Assembly (NCBI GenBank): GCA_014377155.1
Contig: JACMQD010000520.1
Location: 1-14,890 of the forward strand
Length of the DNA stretch: 14,890 bases
Reading direction: 5' to 3'
Source: Herminiimonas sp.
GTDB taxonomy: Bacteria; Pseudomonadota; Gammaproteobacteria; Burkholderiales; Burkholderiaceae
Every line of letters begins with the position of its first letter. The stretch's first letter is position 1. Shown here piece after piece: positions 13,863 through 14,890 of the stretch. The position numbers were made by a program, and so were the translations under genes. Under the pieces are notes generated by a model. It was not told where the DNA came from. It was given only the letters and a program-made list of their open reading frames with translations, and did no database searches.

Positions 13863-14890
13863 TTATTTGGCAAACGATGGGAAAGGCATAAACCAGACTA
13901 GGAAACCCAGCACGCCCAGAATCATCACGAAGGCATAGTGGTAGATGTAACCGCTTTGCAGTTTGCGAATGAGCAGCGACATCCATCCCACAAGCTTGGC
14001 GCTGCCATTGACCAGCACGCCGTCGATCAGCGTCTTGTCGCCGACATTGGACAGCCCGCCGCCGAGTACACGCGCACCGCCGGCAAAGACGATCTGGTTG
14101 AGCTTGTCGAGGTAATACTTATTGTCCAGCAGCGTGTAGACCGCATGAAACTTGTGGAAGAACCAGGCCGGAACCCGCGGATTAACCATATAACAGTAGT
14201 AGGCAGACGCCACGCCCGCCGCCGCCAGCCAGAATGGCATCGTCGTCAGTCCATGTAATGCCATCGAGGTGGCGCCGTGAAAGACTTCGCGCAATTCCGC
14301 CATCGCGCCATGCGATGGATTGACCGCGATGACGCCACTGAAATAATCGCCATGCAGCATCGGCCCGATCGTCAGAAATCCGATAATGACCGACGGAATC
14401 GCCAGCAGAATCAGTGGCAGGGTCACGACCCAAGGCGCTTCGTGCGGTTTCTCACCGGGTGCCAGACCATGATGGGCATCGTGGCCCGCAGCTTCTTCTT
14501 CGTGGTGCGTGTCATGTGCATCGTGGCCGTGGTGGCCAGCATGCGGCTTGCCAAAGCGCTCTTCGCCATGAAACACCAGGAAATACATGCGGAACGAATA
14601 GAACGCGGTTACGAACACACCCGCCAGCACGGCGAAATTCGCAAAACCGGCGCCAGCAAGATGCGTTGCATGCACTGCCTCGATGATGCTGTCCTTCGAA
14701 TAAAAACCGGAGAAGAACGGTGTGCCGATCAGTGCGAGCGAGCCTAGCAGCGACGTGATCCAGGTAATAGGTAAATATTTGCGCAGACCACCCATGTTGC
14801 GAATGTCCTGATCGTGATGCATGCTGATGATGACCGCGCCGGCGGCGAGAAACAACAGCGCCTTGAAAAACGCATGTGTCATCAGGTGGA
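13863..14890 (-). CDS. nuoL: NADH-quinone oxidoreductase subunit L, C-terminal half (5' end outside window)
   Basis: The frame is open to the window edge (His-Leu-Met-Thr-His-Ala-Phe-Phe-Lys...), so about 341 residues of a protein usually over 600 are visible. The segment HLMTHAFFKALLFLAAGAVI is the diagnostic NuoL antiporter core, and GTPFFSGFYSKDSIIE carries the conserved Lys of the second half-channel. After a membrane segment (FYSFRMYFLVFHG) comes a histidine- and acid-rich loop at 14442-14570, then APWVVTLPLILLAIPSVIIG. The tail contains the long amphipathic lateral-helix region and a final membrane segment (YHYAFVMILGVLGFLVWF). It leads into nuoM with a 21-base gap. Confidence 0.97.
   Translation of the reverse strand, partial: HLMTHAFFKALLFLAAGAVIISMHHDQDIRNMGGLRKYLPITWITSLLGSLALIGTPFFSGFYSKDSIIEAVHATHLAGAGFANFAVLAGVFVTAFYSFRMYFLVFHGEERFGKPHAGHHGHDAHDTHHEEEAAGHDAHHGLAPGEKPHEAPWVVTLPLILLAIPSVIIGFLTIGPMLHGDYFSGVIAVNPSHGAMAELREVFHGATSMALHGLTTMPFWLAAAGVASAYYCYMVNPRVPAWFFHKFHAVYTLLDNKYYLDKLNQIVFAGGARVLGGGLSNVGDKTLIDGVLVNGSAKLVGWMSLLIRKLQSGYIYHYAFVMILGVLGFLVWFMPFPSFAK

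Overview
The window looks like a chromosomal stretch of a betaproteobacterium of the order Burkholderiales, perhaps an Oxalobacteraceae-like species. This rests on the moderately GC-rich coding sequence, the gene order nuoL-nuoM-nuoN followed by a DUF2818 membrane protein and a Nudix hydrolase, a histidine-rich loop in NuoL, and an ScoAB-type CoA transferase. The family assignment is inference; no rRNA or tRNA is present to anchor it. Coding density is high. No gene-free stretch exceeds about 200 bases, and I saw no insertion sequence, CRISPR array, tRNA or prophage gene.

Left part (1-5314): the window opens inside a plus-strand D-3-hydroxybutyrate dehydrogenase gene (bdhA). It is followed by a secreted PQQ-type glucose/sorbosone dehydrogenase beta-propeller and a serine hydrolase of the beta-lactamase/esterase fold. 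A strong bidirectional terminator separates these from minus-strand scoA-scoB (3-oxoacid CoA-transferase). A PAS-LuxR regulator is transcribed divergently from scoAB. BdhA and ScoAB form a route from 3-hydroxybutyrate through acetoacetate to acetoacetyl-CoA, as expected for PHB or ketone-body catabolism.

Middle part (5378-8545): a hotdog acyl-CoA thioesterase and a short-chain dehydrogenase form a minus-strand pair. They diverge from a complete plus-strand electron transfer flavoprotein-ubiquinone oxidoreductase, which passes electrons from acyl-CoA dehydrogenases through ETF to quinone. This suggests an acyl-CoA metabolism neighbourhood. The ETF-QO gene ends in an intrinsic terminator.

Right part (8568-14890): a minus-strand acyltransferase-3 membrane protein lies downstream of the end of the respiratory complex I operon. 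That operon reads, in transcription order, nuoL (5' end outside the window), nuoM, nuoN, a DUF2818 small membrane protein and an ADP-ribose-pyrophosphatase-like Nudix hydrolase. NuoL, NuoM and NuoN are the three antiporter-like proton-pumping subunits, and the key Glu and Lys residues checked in NuoM and NuoN are present.

Functionally most of the window is central energy metabolism: C4 acid oxidation, acyl-CoA oxidation feeding quinone, and complex I. The least understood items are the DUF2818 protein, the serine hydrolase, the propeller dehydrogenase, the cysteine-rich PAS regulator and the orphan acyltransferase. I found no convincing wholly new system. The best leads are a candidate scoAB promoter overlapped by an inverted repeat, the NuoL histidine loop and the NuoN/DUF2818 junction.
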